DNA of 64,000 nt from Holosporaceae bacterium (GTDB lineage: Bacteria; Pseudomonadota; Alphaproteobacteria; UBA3830). The notes under the pieces are model-generated. The model had not been told where the DNA came from and searched no databases. It saw only the letters and a program-made list of their open reading frames with translations. The stretch lies in the NCBI GenBank assembly GCA_031288795.1, contig JAITQS010000058.1:23831-87830 (forward strand), given 5' to 3'. A program made the translations under genes and the position numbers. This document shows, piece by piece, positions 36,344 to 45,299 of this stretch; the stretch's first letter is position 1, and every line of letters begins with the position of its first letter.

Positions 36344-36382
36344 ATGCGAGAAAAGTCCTTCTCCATTGGCACAAACATTTCT

Positions 36383-37792
36383 CTAGGTCAAAATTTTGTC
36401 CTTCGAAAACTGATAACTGGAAAAAATTTTTTCAACTCCCCGGACAGCGGTTTTTTCCACCAGAAGCGTTATGATGTCTCCCGTAACCATGTGGGGATTT
36501 TTTTCCGCCAATATTAGGGAGCAATCGTTTTTTTTAACCCCGGGAAAATTATCCCTGGAGAGAAAAATCGGCAAGATCCTATTTTCCACAGCAATGGATA
36601 ACACTCCTTTTCCCAGGCATGCACATAATTCCGTCACCGGCGCCTCCACGATGACCCAGTTGGCGTTATTTTTCAAAGCAGTTACGGAGATAATATTTTC
36701 TTTCTTGATGCTACGCAGAATGGTTTCAATGCTGATGGCGCTGGAATTAATGACAAAACAGCCGGCACTTAGGGGCAACAGCAGATCGTATTTATAATTT
36801 TTGGCCAACGTTAGTACCCTCTTTACACCGATTTTTTTCAAAAAAAGTGAAGCTAAAACATTTGTTTTTTCCCTTGGGGTGGATACTATGGCCACATCTG
36901 TTTCGCAGCTAATTTCCCGGAGAAGCTCATAATTCAGATAACTTCCGCAGCTGGCGGTGACGGTGGGAAAATTTTGCGCGATTTTTTCGGCAGATTCCAT
37001 TGATTCTTCCAGCAGCCTTACGGCAATCTCTGATTTTTTTTCTTCCATTATTTTCAACAGCAACAGACCGATGGAATTGCCGCCGACTATCAGCATATTT
37101 CGAAGATTTGTTTGCTCATAACCAAATAATTTCAAGACTTCGTTTTTATGTTTTCGGGCGACGGCCAGATAGATTTCATCATTTTCCAGCAACATATCGT
37201 CCATTTGGGGAAAGAAAGTATTTCCGTTTCGGGTTATGGTAAGAACGGAGGCATCAAAATCGACTATGCCGCGGAAATGTCTGAAGGGAGTATTCAGAAC
37301 TTCTGCACCTGAAGGGCATTTTAGTCCGATTATCAGAGAATTTTTCAAATTTATCACGTCGAAGGCACCGTTTACCTCGGCTATATTGCAGACGGCATGG
37401 GCTATTTCCAACTCCGGCTGAATTATTACATCCAGGGAAAAATTTTCCCGGAGAAACTGCGGAGAAATATCATTTTGCAAAAAAGCTTGAGATCGTAGGC
37501 GCGCGATTTTGATTTGCGCATCAAGCAGAGATCCCATCAATTTACAAGCGATGACGTTTTGCTCATCGTTGGGCATTGTGGCGATCACGTAGTCGGCATT
37601 TTCGGCATTGGCCTTTTTCAGGATTTCCAAACTTATGGCGTCGCCGACGATTACATTGATGCCGGAAAATTCTTTTATTTGGGCGGCAACTTCCGGAGAT
37701 TTCTCTATTACTATTATTTCCTCTCCCTGATGGGATAGGTAGTTCGCAATACCTTGTCCGACTTCTCCTGCTCCTAGCACCAATATTTTCAT
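36383..37792 (-). CDS. trkA: Trk system potassium uptake protein TrkA
   Basis: A peripheral membrane NAD+/ATP-binding regulator of Trk K+ channels. It has two tandem RCK modules: Rossmann ILVLGAGEVGQGIANYL at the start with TrkA-C (to about 225), then LIVGGNSIGLLLLKIM with a second TrkA-C domain (to 469). The first module keeps GxGxxG; the second has G-G-N-S-I-G. The length of 469 aa fits full TrkA. The channel subunit TrkH is not in the window. It sits directly downstream of ntrX (7 bp), as in other alphaproteobacteria. Confidence 0.92.
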   Translation of the reverse strand: MKILVLGAGEVGQGIANYLSHQGEEIIVIEKSPEVAAQIKEFSGINVIVGDAISLEILKKANAENADYVIATMPNDEQNVIACKLMGSLLDAQIKIARLRSQAFLQNDISPQFLRENFSLDVIIQPELEIAHAVCNIAEVNGAFDVINLKNSLIIGLKCPSGAEVLNTPFRHFRGIVDFDASVLTITRNGNTFFPQMDDMLLENDEIYLAVARKHKNEVLKLFGYEQTNLRNMLIVGGNSIGLLLLKIMEEKKSEIAVRLLEESMESAEKIAQNFPTVTASCGSYLNYELLREISCETDVAIVSTPREKTNVLASLFLKKIGVKRVLTLAKNYKYDLLLPLSAGCFVINSSAISIETILRSIKKENIISVTALKNNANWVIVEAPVTELCACLGKGVLSIAVENRILPIFLSRDNFPGVKKNDCSLILAEKNPHMVTGDIITLLVEKTAVRGVEKIFSSYQFSKDKILT

Positions 37793-37799
37793 TTTATTT

Positions 37800-39185
37800 T
37801 CATTTTATTTTTTTTATTTTCGAACGATTTTCCAGGTGCAGTGCTTTCATTTTTCTATGGAGTGCTGAGCGTTCCATACCAATGAAATTCGCCGTTTGGG
37901 ATATATTTCCGGAAAATCGTTCCACCTGTGCCTGCAGATAATCGTATTCAAAATTTTCCTTCGCTTCCTTTAGGGGAAGTGTTATAAATTTTGCGATGTT
38001 CAGAGAATTGAATTTATCTTTGGTGCTATTGGTCAATTCCGGAGGCAAAACCCCTTCATCCATATAGATACCGTCGGAATCACGGGCATTTATGAGGCTG
38101 CTTTCCACCACATTTTTTATTTGATGTATATTGCCAGGCCAGCTATAGGATTGCAAAATGACCAGGGCATTTTCCGTAAATTTTTTGGATGGCAGTCCGA
38201 AAAAACGCTCGGATTTCGACAAATAGTAGTCGATGATGGGAATTATGTCTTCCTTTCGATTTTTTAGGGCTGGAATTATTATTTCGGAAATTTTCAAGCG
38301 GTAGAACAATTCCAGACTGAATAAATCATTTTCTATGGCCGCGCGCATATTTTCGCCGGTGGCGCTACAGATCACCCGGGTATCCGAATAGACGCTGCGA
38401 TTACCGCAAAAATATTTTTCTTCCAGCAGAAATGACAACAATCTTCGCTGTAATTCTTTTGGTAATTTATTAATTTCCTCCAGGAAGATGGTACCTCCGT
38501 TTGCTCTTTCCAATCGTCCGTAGGATTTTTCTGTTCCCAAAAGATCATTGGCGAAATTTTCTGGATTATCGGAATTGCAATTTACGTACACAAAATTATA
38601 TTCTTTTCTGGTGGATTTTTTATGAATATTGTAGGCCACGACGTCCGCTTCCATACCGGCGGGACTATCGATAAACACGCGGCTATTGGAGGCGGCAATT
38701 TTTTCTATGGTGGACCTAATGGAACAGGCAAACGGCGAGACGCCAACGGCAAATATTTCGGAATGCAGTCGGTTGTTTTTTAAATATAGATTTTCCCGTT
38801 TTAATTTATACATTTCGATGGCTCTTTGACAAGTTATCAATAATCTATCAATCACGAAGGGTTTTTCTATAAAATCAAACGCGCCATTTTGGATAACATG
38901 TACGGCGGCATCTATGGTTCCGTGTCCGGATATAATTATTACGGGAATTTCGTCGTTTATTTTTTTTATTTTTCCGAGGATTTTTATACCGGCGGATTCT
39001 TCTTCTCCTATCCACAAGTCGAGAAAGACCACATCGGGCACGTGTTTTTTCATTTGGGCAAACGCCTCCTGTTCGTTGGATGCGACCGATGTCATATATC
39101 CTTCATCGGCCAAGACGTCGGCCATTAATTTACGCACTTCCGGATCATCGTCCACAATTAACACGCTATGGTTTTCACTATTCAT
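37800..39185 (-). CDS. ntrX: NtrX-type response regulator with a degenerate AAA+ domain
   Basis: Partner of NtrY. Receiver domain: acidic cluster VDDDPEVRKL, D56 (FLDLWIG), T90-region SGHGT and K107 (EKPF). The AAA+ domain (about 140-370) has lost key parts: Walker A reads SPAGMEAD where GxxGxGK is expected; the sigma-54 contact loop GAFTGA is absent, with LLGTEKSYGRLERANGG running straight through; Walker B is TIFLEEI. A Fis-type HTH closes the protein (NISQTANFIGMERSALHRKMK). It cannot be a normal sigma-54 activator. NtrX proteins acting without GAFTGA are known from alphaproteobacteria. Confidence 0.88.
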   Translation of the reverse strand: MNSENHSVLIVDDDPEVRKLMADVLADEGYMTSVASNEQEAFAQMKKHVPDVVFLDLWIGEEESAGIKILGKIKKINDEIPVIIISGHGTIDAAVHVIQNGAFDFIEKPFVIDRLLITCQRAIEMYKLKRENLYLKNNRLHSEIFAVGVSPFACSIRSTIEKIAASNSRVFIDSPAGMEADVVAYNIHKKSTRKEYNFVYVNCNSDNPENFANDLLGTEKSYGRLERANGGTIFLEEINKLPKELQRRLLSFLLEEKYFCGNRSVYSDTRVICSATGENMRAAIENDLFSLELFYRLKISEIIIPALKNRKEDIIPIIDYYLSKSERFFGLPSKKFTENALVILQSYSWPGNIHQIKNVVESSLINARDSDGIYMDEGVLPPELTNSTKDKFNSLNIAKFITLPLKEAKENFEYDYLQAQVERFSGNISQTANFIGMERSALHRKMKALHLENRSKIKKIK

Positions 39186-39201
39186 GATACTTTTCCCATG
39201 A

Positions 39202-41337
39202 CTATCTCCGAGGAATTAATAGAGTAACTTTTGCTCCGCCCAGTTTACTATCTTCAAACAACAATTCTCCTCCATGATCTTGTACTATTTTCTTTACGAT
39301 CGTCAACCCCAGTCCTGTTCCTTTTGGCGTCAGGGTGAAGTAGGGCGTAGCGAGCGACTCTATTTTTTCCTTTGGCAGGCCGGGACCGTTATCTTCAACG
39401 GACACAACAATATGCTCATAGGTTTCCTCCAGAGTAACGCATATTTTTTTATCGGCTTTGGTTGTGGCATTCAGGGCATTTAGCGAATTTTGGATCAAAT
39501 TCACAATGGATTGATGCAAAAGTCTCTCATCTGCTCTGGTGGCGTAGGATTCCTTTGCATGGACGAAGATAATCTCGATGCCATTGGAGGTATTTTCCAT
39601 GAGAAAAATCGCCTGCTTGCAGATTTCGTATACATCACACAGTCGCAGCAGCGATTCCGGCAACCGTGCGAAAAAATTGAAATCGTCTATGAGTCTCTTG
39701 ATATCTCCCACCTGGCGAATTATGGTATTCACCAATTCAGAAAATATTTTGGGATCCGTCGATATTTGGGAAATATATTTTCTCTTCAGACGTTCTGCCG
39801 AAAGTTGAATCGGCGTCAGGGGATTTTTTATTTCATGAGCCACTCGACGCGCCACTTCTGCCCATGCGATTTTTCTCTGGGCCACGACAACATTTGTCAT
39901 ATCATCAAATGTTATCACGAATCTGCTGAGGTTGCCATCGGCGAAGTTTATGTTTTCCATTTTAACCGAGAGTAATAAATATTCTCCATCTTTTTTATAT
40001 TGCACTTCTCGTTCAATGAATTGCTTTTCATAGGCTTCCGTCATCATTTCTTGGATTTCTGGCATGAGGTTGCAGATGTGTTCTCCGAAAACAATTTCTT
40101 TTCCCAGTAATTTTTCAGCGGCGTTATTCCATATATAGATGGCGTTGTGGTCTATGCCTATCACTCCGGATGATACTCCCGCCAACACGCTGGTGGTAAA
40201 TTTCATTTTTTCATCTAATTCGGAATTAATATTGATCAGGTCTTCTTTTTGTTCCTGCACCTGCTGTACCATTTTATTGAAGGTTTTTATGAGCAGGGAC
40301 ATTTCCTCATCGGAGCTAACTTCTTTAGCTCGGGCGGTGTCATCTCCGTCGATGATGCTGGCGGAAACATCTATGAGGTTGCTTATGGGTTTCACAATTT
40401 TCCAGGAATATAAAATCGCAACCACTATGGAGGCCACCAGCAGCAGTATTCCCACCATCAAAAACATAAAAATGAAGGCAATTTCCAGAGAACCCCGCTT
40501 TTCCAGCAGATTATAATACTCGTTGTAGGCATTGCGGGCATTTTGGGCGTTCGATATGATCTGGGCATTGACATTTTTCTCTGTTATCAGGTACATACAT
40601 TCGTTGGAGCGGGTTCGAAAGCAGGCAATGGCCTTTATACTTTGGGTACCATTGTCCGGCAATTCTAGAATCATGGGATTTTTTTCATTTATCTGGTCGA
40701 CTATTTCGTTTTTATCTATATATATGAAGTGCAGAGCGGTACTGTATTTCGAATGGGCGATAATATTAAATGACGAGTCCAGCAGTATGGCGGAATTTAT
40801 TCCTTTCAGTACGCAGAGATCATCCAATTGGAATCCAATATTTTGGGAAAAATGTTCGTAGTCGATGTCTAGGATGTCCAGCATGGTTTCCACGTGGTAA
40901 TCCATAATTTTTGCGATTGTGAGGCAATCGTTCATGGCGTTTTTTTTGTGCTCGTCCAAATAGGACTCCGCCACTTTCATGGATTCCCGCAGCACAGTTC
41001 TGTTGCGTTCGTTGAACCAGGATTCTATGCCGCTGTGGAAGAAAAACGCTGAAAAAAGACTCATGCACACCGACGGAATCACCGACAATAGTGAAAAAAT
41101 AACCACAAATCTGAACGATAATCTGGATCCCTTGCTGTGTCGATTGGACCAGAGTTCGTATATTTTGTGGCTACTCAATAGCAAAAAAATCAGAATAAAA
41201 ACGATGTTGCCGTATAAAACCGCTATCACATTTTGCGAACCATTGCTGTAGGACTCGACGTTGGACAACAGCAGATAAGTAAAAATGCAAAAAAGCAGCG
41301 ATAGAGCGAAAAACAAACAGGTCAAAAAATTTCGCAC
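39202..41337 (-). CDS. ntrY: Nitrogen/redox sensor histidine kinase NtrY
   Basis: A membrane histidine kinase of 711 aa. Two hydrophobic segments near the start (LTCLFFALSLLFCIFTYLLL; VIAVLYGNIVFILIFLLLSS), a third (FVVIFSLLSVIPSVCMSLFSA) and a fourth near residue 290-315 (FLMVGILLLVASIVVAILYSW) enclose a periplasmic region. HAMP (about 315-365), PAS (about 380-490), HisKA with histidine in RRVAHEIKNPLTPIQLSAERL, and the ATPase domain (VNLIQNSLNAL, DNGPGLP, GTGLGLTIVKKI) follow. All kinase motifs are intact. It starts 44 bp from the NtrC remnant and is separated from ntrX by 16 bp. Confidence 0.93.
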   Translation of the reverse strand: MRNFLTCLFFALSLLFCIFTYLLLSNVESYSNGSQNVIAVLYGNIVFILIFLLLSSHKIYELWSNRHSKGSRLSFRFVVIFSLLSVIPSVCMSLFSAFFFHSGIESWFNERNRTVLRESMKVAESYLDEHKKNAMNDCLTIAKIMDYHVETMLDILDIDYEHFSQNIGFQLDDLCVLKGINSAILLDSSFNIIAHSKYSTALHFIYIDKNEIVDQINEKNPMILELPDNGTQSIKAIACFRTRSNECMYLITEKNVNAQIISNAQNARNAYNEYYNLLEKRGSLEIAFIFMFLMVGILLLVASIVVAILYSWKIVKPISNLIDVSASIIDGDDTARAKEVSSDEEMSLLIKTFNKMVQQVQEQKEDLININSELDEKMKFTTSVLAGVSSGVIGIDHNAIYIWNNAAEKLLGKEIVFGEHICNLMPEIQEMMTEAYEKQFIEREVQYKKDGEYLLLSVKMENINFADGNLSRFVITFDDMTNVVVAQRKIAWAEVARRVAHEIKNPLTPIQLSAERLKRKYISQISTDPKIFSELVNTIIRQVGDIKRLIDDFNFFARLPESLLRLCDVYEICKQAIFLMENTSNGIEIIFVHAKESYATRADERLLHQSIVNLIQNSLNALNATTKADKKICVTLEETYEHIVVSVEDNGPGLPKEKIESLATPYFTLTPKGTGLGLTIVKKIVQDHGGELLFEDSKLGGAKVTLLIPRR

Positions 41338-41381
41338 TCTAGTTTTTTTTAAAAAAAGAATAATATTTTTTAAATAATCAA

Positions 41382-41651
41382 CTATTTATTATCTCCGGAA
41401 TTTTCTTTTGCCATTTTTTTGCGAAGCGTATTACGATTGATTCCGAGTATTTTTGCCGCCTGCAAACGATTGCCTCCAACATGTTTCAGTGTAACCTCAA
41501 ACATTATATGCTCCACTACACCAATGACGCGACCATAGAGTCCCGGCGGGATGACATTATCCTTATGGGAATCAAAATATTTTTCTAAATTTTGTTTCAG
41601 TACGTTTGATAATCCATTTTCCAGTAGTTCAGGATTTTTTTTATTCACCAT
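41382..41651 (-). CDS. Fis-type DNA-binding protein, likely the C-terminal remnant of NtrC
   Basis: An 89-aa protein that is only a Fis-type HTH domain: PPGLYGRVIGVVEHIMFEV, then HVGGNRLQAAKILGINRNTLRKKM. This matches the end of alphaproteobacterial NtrC (GLYHRxxxEVE...GNQxxAAxLLGLNRNTLRKK) more closely than enteric Fis. The place between dusB and ntrY is exactly where ntrB-ntrC usually lie. So ntrB and the receiver and AAA+ parts of NtrC appear deleted, while the DNA-binding part kept its own start. It may bind DNA as a Fis-like protein. Confidence 0.78.
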   Translation of the reverse strand: MVNKKNPELLENGLSNVLKQNLEKYFDSHKDNVIPPGLYGRVIGVVEHIMFEVTLKHVGGNRLQAAKILGINRNTLRKKMAKENSGDNK

Positions 41652-41698
41652 ATATTACACTCCGATTATTTTTTTCCATACTTTTCAGAAAAAACTCA

Positions 41699-42670
41699 TT
41701 ACAATTTTTCTGCCAAGCTGTTTTCATATAGCTTCCGCACACGATCTTTTATAAATGAGATATCGTCGCTTCTATTTATTGTTTCTCTAAACCTAGATGC
41801 GCCACCTAGTCCATTACTATACCAGCAAAAGTGTTTTCTGAACACTCGTATTCCGTGAAGTTCGCCATAAAAATTTAGGGTATCATAAAAATGCTGCATT
41901 ACTATATTAAATTGCTCTTCCAATGATGGTGAAGGGGTTATTTTTTGGCCCTGGATAAAATCCATTATTTGACGAAGCAGCCATGGTTTTCCGAGGGTAG
42001 CTCTCCCGATCATTAGGCCAGCGGCGCCGGAGAGTTTCATAGATTTCACGGCATCCTGGGGAGTTTTTATGTCTCCATTGCAGAGGTAGGGAATTTTCAC
42101 GATATCTTGTAGTTCTGAAATTGCAGACCAATCTGCCTGACCGCTGTACATTTGATTTCTAGTTCGGCAGTGGATGGTGAGCATTTTAACTCCGATGTTT
42201 TCGAGTTTTTTGGCCAAACTGAAGCAGTTTATGTGTTCAGCATCCCATCCGAGTCTCATTTTGACGGTAACGGGGATTTTTACGGCGCCGACCACAGAGG
42301 CAGCGATTTCAACGGCCAGATCTTCGTTTTTCATGAGGGCCGCGCCGGACGCATTTGACACGATTTTTCGGGCAGGACATCCCATGTTGATATCCAGGAG
42401 ATCTGCTCCCATTGCTTCGTTTATCCGCGCCGATTCTGCCATATTCTGGGGACTGGCGCCGACAATCTGCACGATCTTTAGGGCATCAGCAGTTAGCAAT
42501 CTGCGCTGCGTTTTTTTACTATTGCGCACCAGGGCTTCGCTGGAGACCATTTCGGACACCACCGCCGAAGCCCCAAAAGAGCAAACCAAATGACGAAACG
42601 GTGCGTCGGTAATACCAGCCATGGGAGCAAGAAAAACCGGAGATTGATGAAAAAACTCTTGCAAATTCAT
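41699..42670 (-). CDS. dusB: tRNA-dihydrouridine synthase DusB
   Basis: An FMN enzyme that reduces uridines in the tRNA D loop. The TIM barrel begins PVFLAPMAGITDAPFRHLVCSFGA; the active-site cysteine is in LDINMGCPARKIVSNASGAALMK, and MLTIHCRTRNQMYSG plus GAAGLMIGRATLGKPW are DusB-type phosphate-binding blocks. I chose ATG 42670; the frame also allows TTG 42679. dusB heads the ntr region in alphaproteobacteria, and in others it is coupled to fis, which matches the adjacent Fis-like gene. Confidence 0.93.
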   Translation of the reverse strand: MNLQEFFHQSPVFLAPMAGITDAPFRHLVCSFGASAVVSEMVSSEALVRNSKKTQRRLLTADALKIVQIVGASPQNMAESARINEAMGADLLDINMGCPARKIVSNASGAALMKNEDLAVEIAASVVGAVKIPVTVKMRLGWDAEHINCFSLAKKLENIGVKMLTIHCRTRNQMYSGQADWSAISELQDIVKIPYLCNGDIKTPQDAVKSMKLSGAAGLMIGRATLGKPWLLRQIMDFIQGQKITPSPSLEEQFNIVMQHFYDTLNFYGELHGIRVFRKHFCWYSNGLGGASRFRETINRSDDISFIKDRVRKLYENSLAEKL

Positions 42671-42675
42671 GGAGA

Positions 42676-43101
42676 TCAAAACTCTATTTTTATGTCGTAT
42701 ACCGGATGTTCCAGGAGATTAACCGACTGGTAAGACGCAAATTTCCAATTGGAAAAAATTTTTTTTCGATTTTCATAAACCTCGATGTAGGCATATATTT
42801 CTTTGGTATCCTCCGGACTATTTTTGAAACATCGCCTCAGTTTGAGAGATATATTTCCGAAACTGATGACTTCGTTCAATTTTACGTTGCGGCGAAAGAC
42901 TTTTCCACTGATTTTATCGAGGATTTGTATGTTGACGCCGTCTATTTCCACCGGATAGGAATCCCAAATGGACTCGATTTCGTCGTCGTCCGTCTCATTG
43001 GGGTTGATATCGTATATGTCAGAGGAGGCATCTTCCGGAAAAATGTTTTCCACCTCTCCTAAAATACAAATAATCGACAAAAAAACTCTGCAATTCAGCA
43101 T
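42676..43101 (-). CDS. DUF2155-family protein
   Basis: A secreted or membrane-linked protein of 141 aa specific to alphaproteobacteria. The N-terminus (NCRVFLSIICILGEVENIFP) may be a signal peptide. The DUF2155 core is clear: IQILDKISGKVFRRNVKLNEVISFGNISLKLRRC and the end IFSNWKFASYQSVNLLEHPVYDIKI, which mirrors the family signature FSGWMFASSPxLxxLEHPVYDV. The role is unknown. It abuts dusB on the same strand. Confidence 0.8.
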   Translation of the reverse strand: MLNCRVFLSIICILGEVENIFPEDASSDIYDINPNETDDDEIESIWDSYPVEIDGVNIQILDKISGKVFRRNVKLNEVISFGNISLKLRRCFKNSPEDTKEIYAYIEVYENRKKIFSNWKFASYQSVNLLEHPVYDIKIEF

Positions 43102-43116
43102 TGGCGACTGCTCTGA

Positions 43117-43401
43117 TTAACTATCTTTTGTTTCGCCATCGAGTGACATATCCTCTTCTTCGTCCAATTCATCGATTTCGTCGTCCGCTTCGTCCACCAG
43201 AACGTCGTCGGTTATGTCTACGGCGCTGCTTTCCACGTCCTCACTTTTTTCCTGAGAATTTTTTGTCTTTCTCTTATATAAATGCTCCGGATCAAAAAAT
43301 GCACCGCAGACGGGACAATTTATGGGAGATTTATCAAAATCATAAAAACGAACATTGCATGCCAGACATACTCTCTTGGTACCCCATTTTTCTTTTTCCA
43401 T
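43117..43401 (-). CDS. TIGR02300-family zinc-ribbon protein
   Basis: A 94-aa protein with the family start KWGTKRVCLACNVRFYDFDKSPINCPVCGAFFDPE: two CxxC pairs forming a zinc ribbon, the stretch typical of TIGR02300. The rest is a very acidic Asp/Glu tail. The family is a marker of alphaproteobacteria, with unknown function. The gene lies 15 bp before the DUF2155 gene on the same strand. Confidence 0.85.
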   Translation of the reverse strand: MEKEKWGTKRVCLACNVRFYDFDKSPINCPVCGAFFDPEHLYKRKTKNSQEKSEDVESSAVDITDDVLVDEADDEIDELDEEEDMSLDGETKDS

Positions 43402-43571
43402 TTACTATTTCCCCCGCTCCAAATTTAAAATTTGATTTTGGAGACAGCTCACAAACCAAGCTTTTCCGAGAATTTTTCAGAAGGAGCGCAGATACCCACG
43501 TCATTGCCAGCAGTGGATCCGGCACCTAAAACATCTAAAAACGGTTTGTGAAACAGTTTCCGGATGCTAGA

Positions 43572-44414
43572 CTACTCTAAAGTCAAATAAATAGCACTAT
43601 ATTTTTTGGGTTTTTGCTTCCATAAACTAACCACATATCCTCCCAATCCGGATCCTATGGGTTTTGCGGCTGCAGCTCCGCTGCACATCAAGCTATTTAT
43701 GTGCTGTAATAAATTTTCGCTACAGAGTCCCCAGCTGCGAAAAACGTCGTTTCCCAACCGAATGCCTTCCTTCAGCTTAGCAAAATCGGAATTTCTTACT
43801 CCCTGTTCGCAGAGATCTGCGGCCAAATTCATTTGTTCATCCAATTTCTTGGCCAGAGTTGCATTGTGGGCGAAAACGCTGTCAATGACGGCCGCACAGC
43901 GGGAGGTCGACGAGCTCTGGCCCGAATAGGTTAGCAACAAATGAGATAAATCAGGATTTTCTAGAATATCAATTACGCAATTGTGCTTAAATACCACCGG
44001 TTTATTGAGCATGGCGACTGCCACGTCCAGACCACTGCTTTTTCCGTGAAACGTGTCCTCAAGACGACAGGCCAGCGACGAAATATTTTGGCAAAATCCC
44101 AGATGTCCGAAGATAGCCGCAACATTTCGGCACAGCGCTGCGGAGCTCCCGAGACCAGATTTTTCCGGAATATTATTTTCCACGGTAAATTTTCCGCGAA
44201 TATCTTCAAAATCGACATTGGTCAGCGTCGCTGCTCGCTGCAGTAGCAAAACAAACGTGTCTTCATGCTTTTCGTCATTTACGCGTAGTTTATCGTCTTC
44301 TTCGTAGATTATCGAACTCCTGTAATGTGCTAGAGGGAAAGCAATTGCCTTTCCTCCCCTAACCACCGTATGTTCTCCGGCCAATATCCACTTGGCGTAA
44401 CTAACAAACTCCAT
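43572..44414 (-). CDS. Mevalonate kinase-like GHMP kinase
   Basis: A GHMP-family small-molecule kinase of 280 aa. The start SYAKWILAGEHTVVRGGKAIAFPL matches mevalonate kinases of the short Legionella/Coxiella type. Motif 2 is PEKSGLGSSAAL; motif 3 is AKPIGSGLGGYVVSLW. I chose ATG 44414, preceded by GGGA 6 nt upstream; a longer frame up to 44660 would run into cpoB. No other mevalonate-pathway gene is visible. It lies between cpoB and TIGR02300. A different GHMP substrate cannot be excluded. Confidence 0.75.
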   Translation of the reverse strand: MEFVSYAKWILAGEHTVVRGGKAIAFPLAHYRSSIIYEEDDKLRVNDEKHEDTFVLLLQRAATLTNVDFEDIRGKFTVENNIPEKSGLGSSAALCRNVAAIFGHLGFCQNISSLACRLEDTFHGKSSGLDVAVAMLNKPVVFKHNCVIDILENPDLSHLLLTYSGQSSSTSRCAAVIDSVFAHNATLAKKLDEQMNLAADLCEQGVRNSDFAKLKEGIRLGNDVFRSWGLCSENLLQHINSLMCSGAAAAKPIGSGLGGYVVSLWKQKPKKYSAIYLTLE

Positions 44415-44539
44415 TTTATTCCCATGAATACGAAAACACCTGCCGTGTAAAAAATCCTCGGATCCCAACAGTCGCCCAGTGATATTTTCTGCGAGAACGA
44501 GATGCGGCGCCAATCCTAAACGACACACCGGAACAAACG

Positions 44540-45187
44540 CTATTCCAGAGCGGCCAAATCTTTTTTGGCCTGTGCCGCCAAGGTACCGGAAGCGAAGTCC
44601 CGAAGCATTTTTTCCAAAGTGGACTTCTGCTGCTGTTTTTTGTTCAATTTGCCAAAACATACGGACAAATTATAGAGCGCTTCGTTTGCTTTTCGTCCCT
44701 TGGGATTGGTTTTGTAACTTTCCATGTACTTCAGAGCAGCTTCTTGGAGGTTTCCATTATTCACGTAGCAATTTCCCAAATAGAATAGCATGATTCCCTT
44801 ATATATGCTCTGGGGATTTTTTTTCAGAAACACATTGAGCAGATTTTTGGCATCTTCCGATTTTTTATTTTCAATCATATTTTCTGCAATTTTTATAATT
44901 TCTTCCGGAGTTTTTTTATCCATAGTTTCCCATAAAATTTTTTCTTTTTCTTCCTTGAGTTTTTTGTCGACAAACTCTGCCAGGGTGGCATTTTGTTGAT
45001 TTAGAGTGGCGATTTTCGCTTCAATTTGGCAAATTTTTTGTTCTATTTCCTCAATTTTGCCATTTAGAAATCGTACGGTTTCTTCCAATTCGCTATTGTC
45101 GTAGATTCTCGGAGCGCTTTTTTGATTTCGACCGTCCACATTAAGCACAAATCCCAATATGATGAGGGCGTATATTTTTTTTCTCAT
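44540..45187 (-). CDS. cpoB: Cell division coordinator CpoB (YbgF)
   Basis: A periplasmic protein linking Tol-Pal and peptidoglycan synthesis. The signal peptide is MRKKIYALIILGFVLNVDG. A coiled coil follows (about 35-85, EEIEQKICQIEAKIATLNQQN), then TPR repeats (about 90-215) with MLFYLGNCYVNNGNLQEAALKYMESYKTNPKGRKANEALYNLSVCF. The final ARDFASG-like ending (MLRDFASGTLAAQAKKDL) is typical. The rest of the tol-pal operon is not in view. Confidence 0.88.
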   Translation of the reverse strand: MRKKIYALIILGFVLNVDGRNQKSAPRIYDNSELEETVRFLNGKIEEIEQKICQIEAKIATLNQQNATLAEFVDKKLKEEKEKILWETMDKKTPEEIIKIAENMIENKKSEDAKNLLNVFLKKNPQSIYKGIMLFYLGNCYVNNGNLQEAALKYMESYKTNPKGRKANEALYNLSVCFGKLNKKQQQKSTLEKMLRDFASGTLAAQAKKDLAALE

Positions 45188-45299
45188 GATTTTTTCTCAT
45201 TTTACAAGAACAATGCGTAGAAATAATAGCAGAATTAGGAACTTAATAAAAGAGACCATTTCCCCATGAGATATTTTCCCAAGAGTCTCTAGAATATTT

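Noticed and set aside
39490-39975. Long plus-strand frame opposite ntrY (161 codons)
   Set aside because: It is fully antisense to well-conserved kinase motifs of ntrY and has no recognisable domain; it is a shadow frame.
44415-44660. Longer start for the mevalonate kinase
   Set aside because: The added 82 residues overlap cpoB on the same strand, and family members start close to the AKWILAGEH block; ATG 44414 has a better ribosome-binding site.
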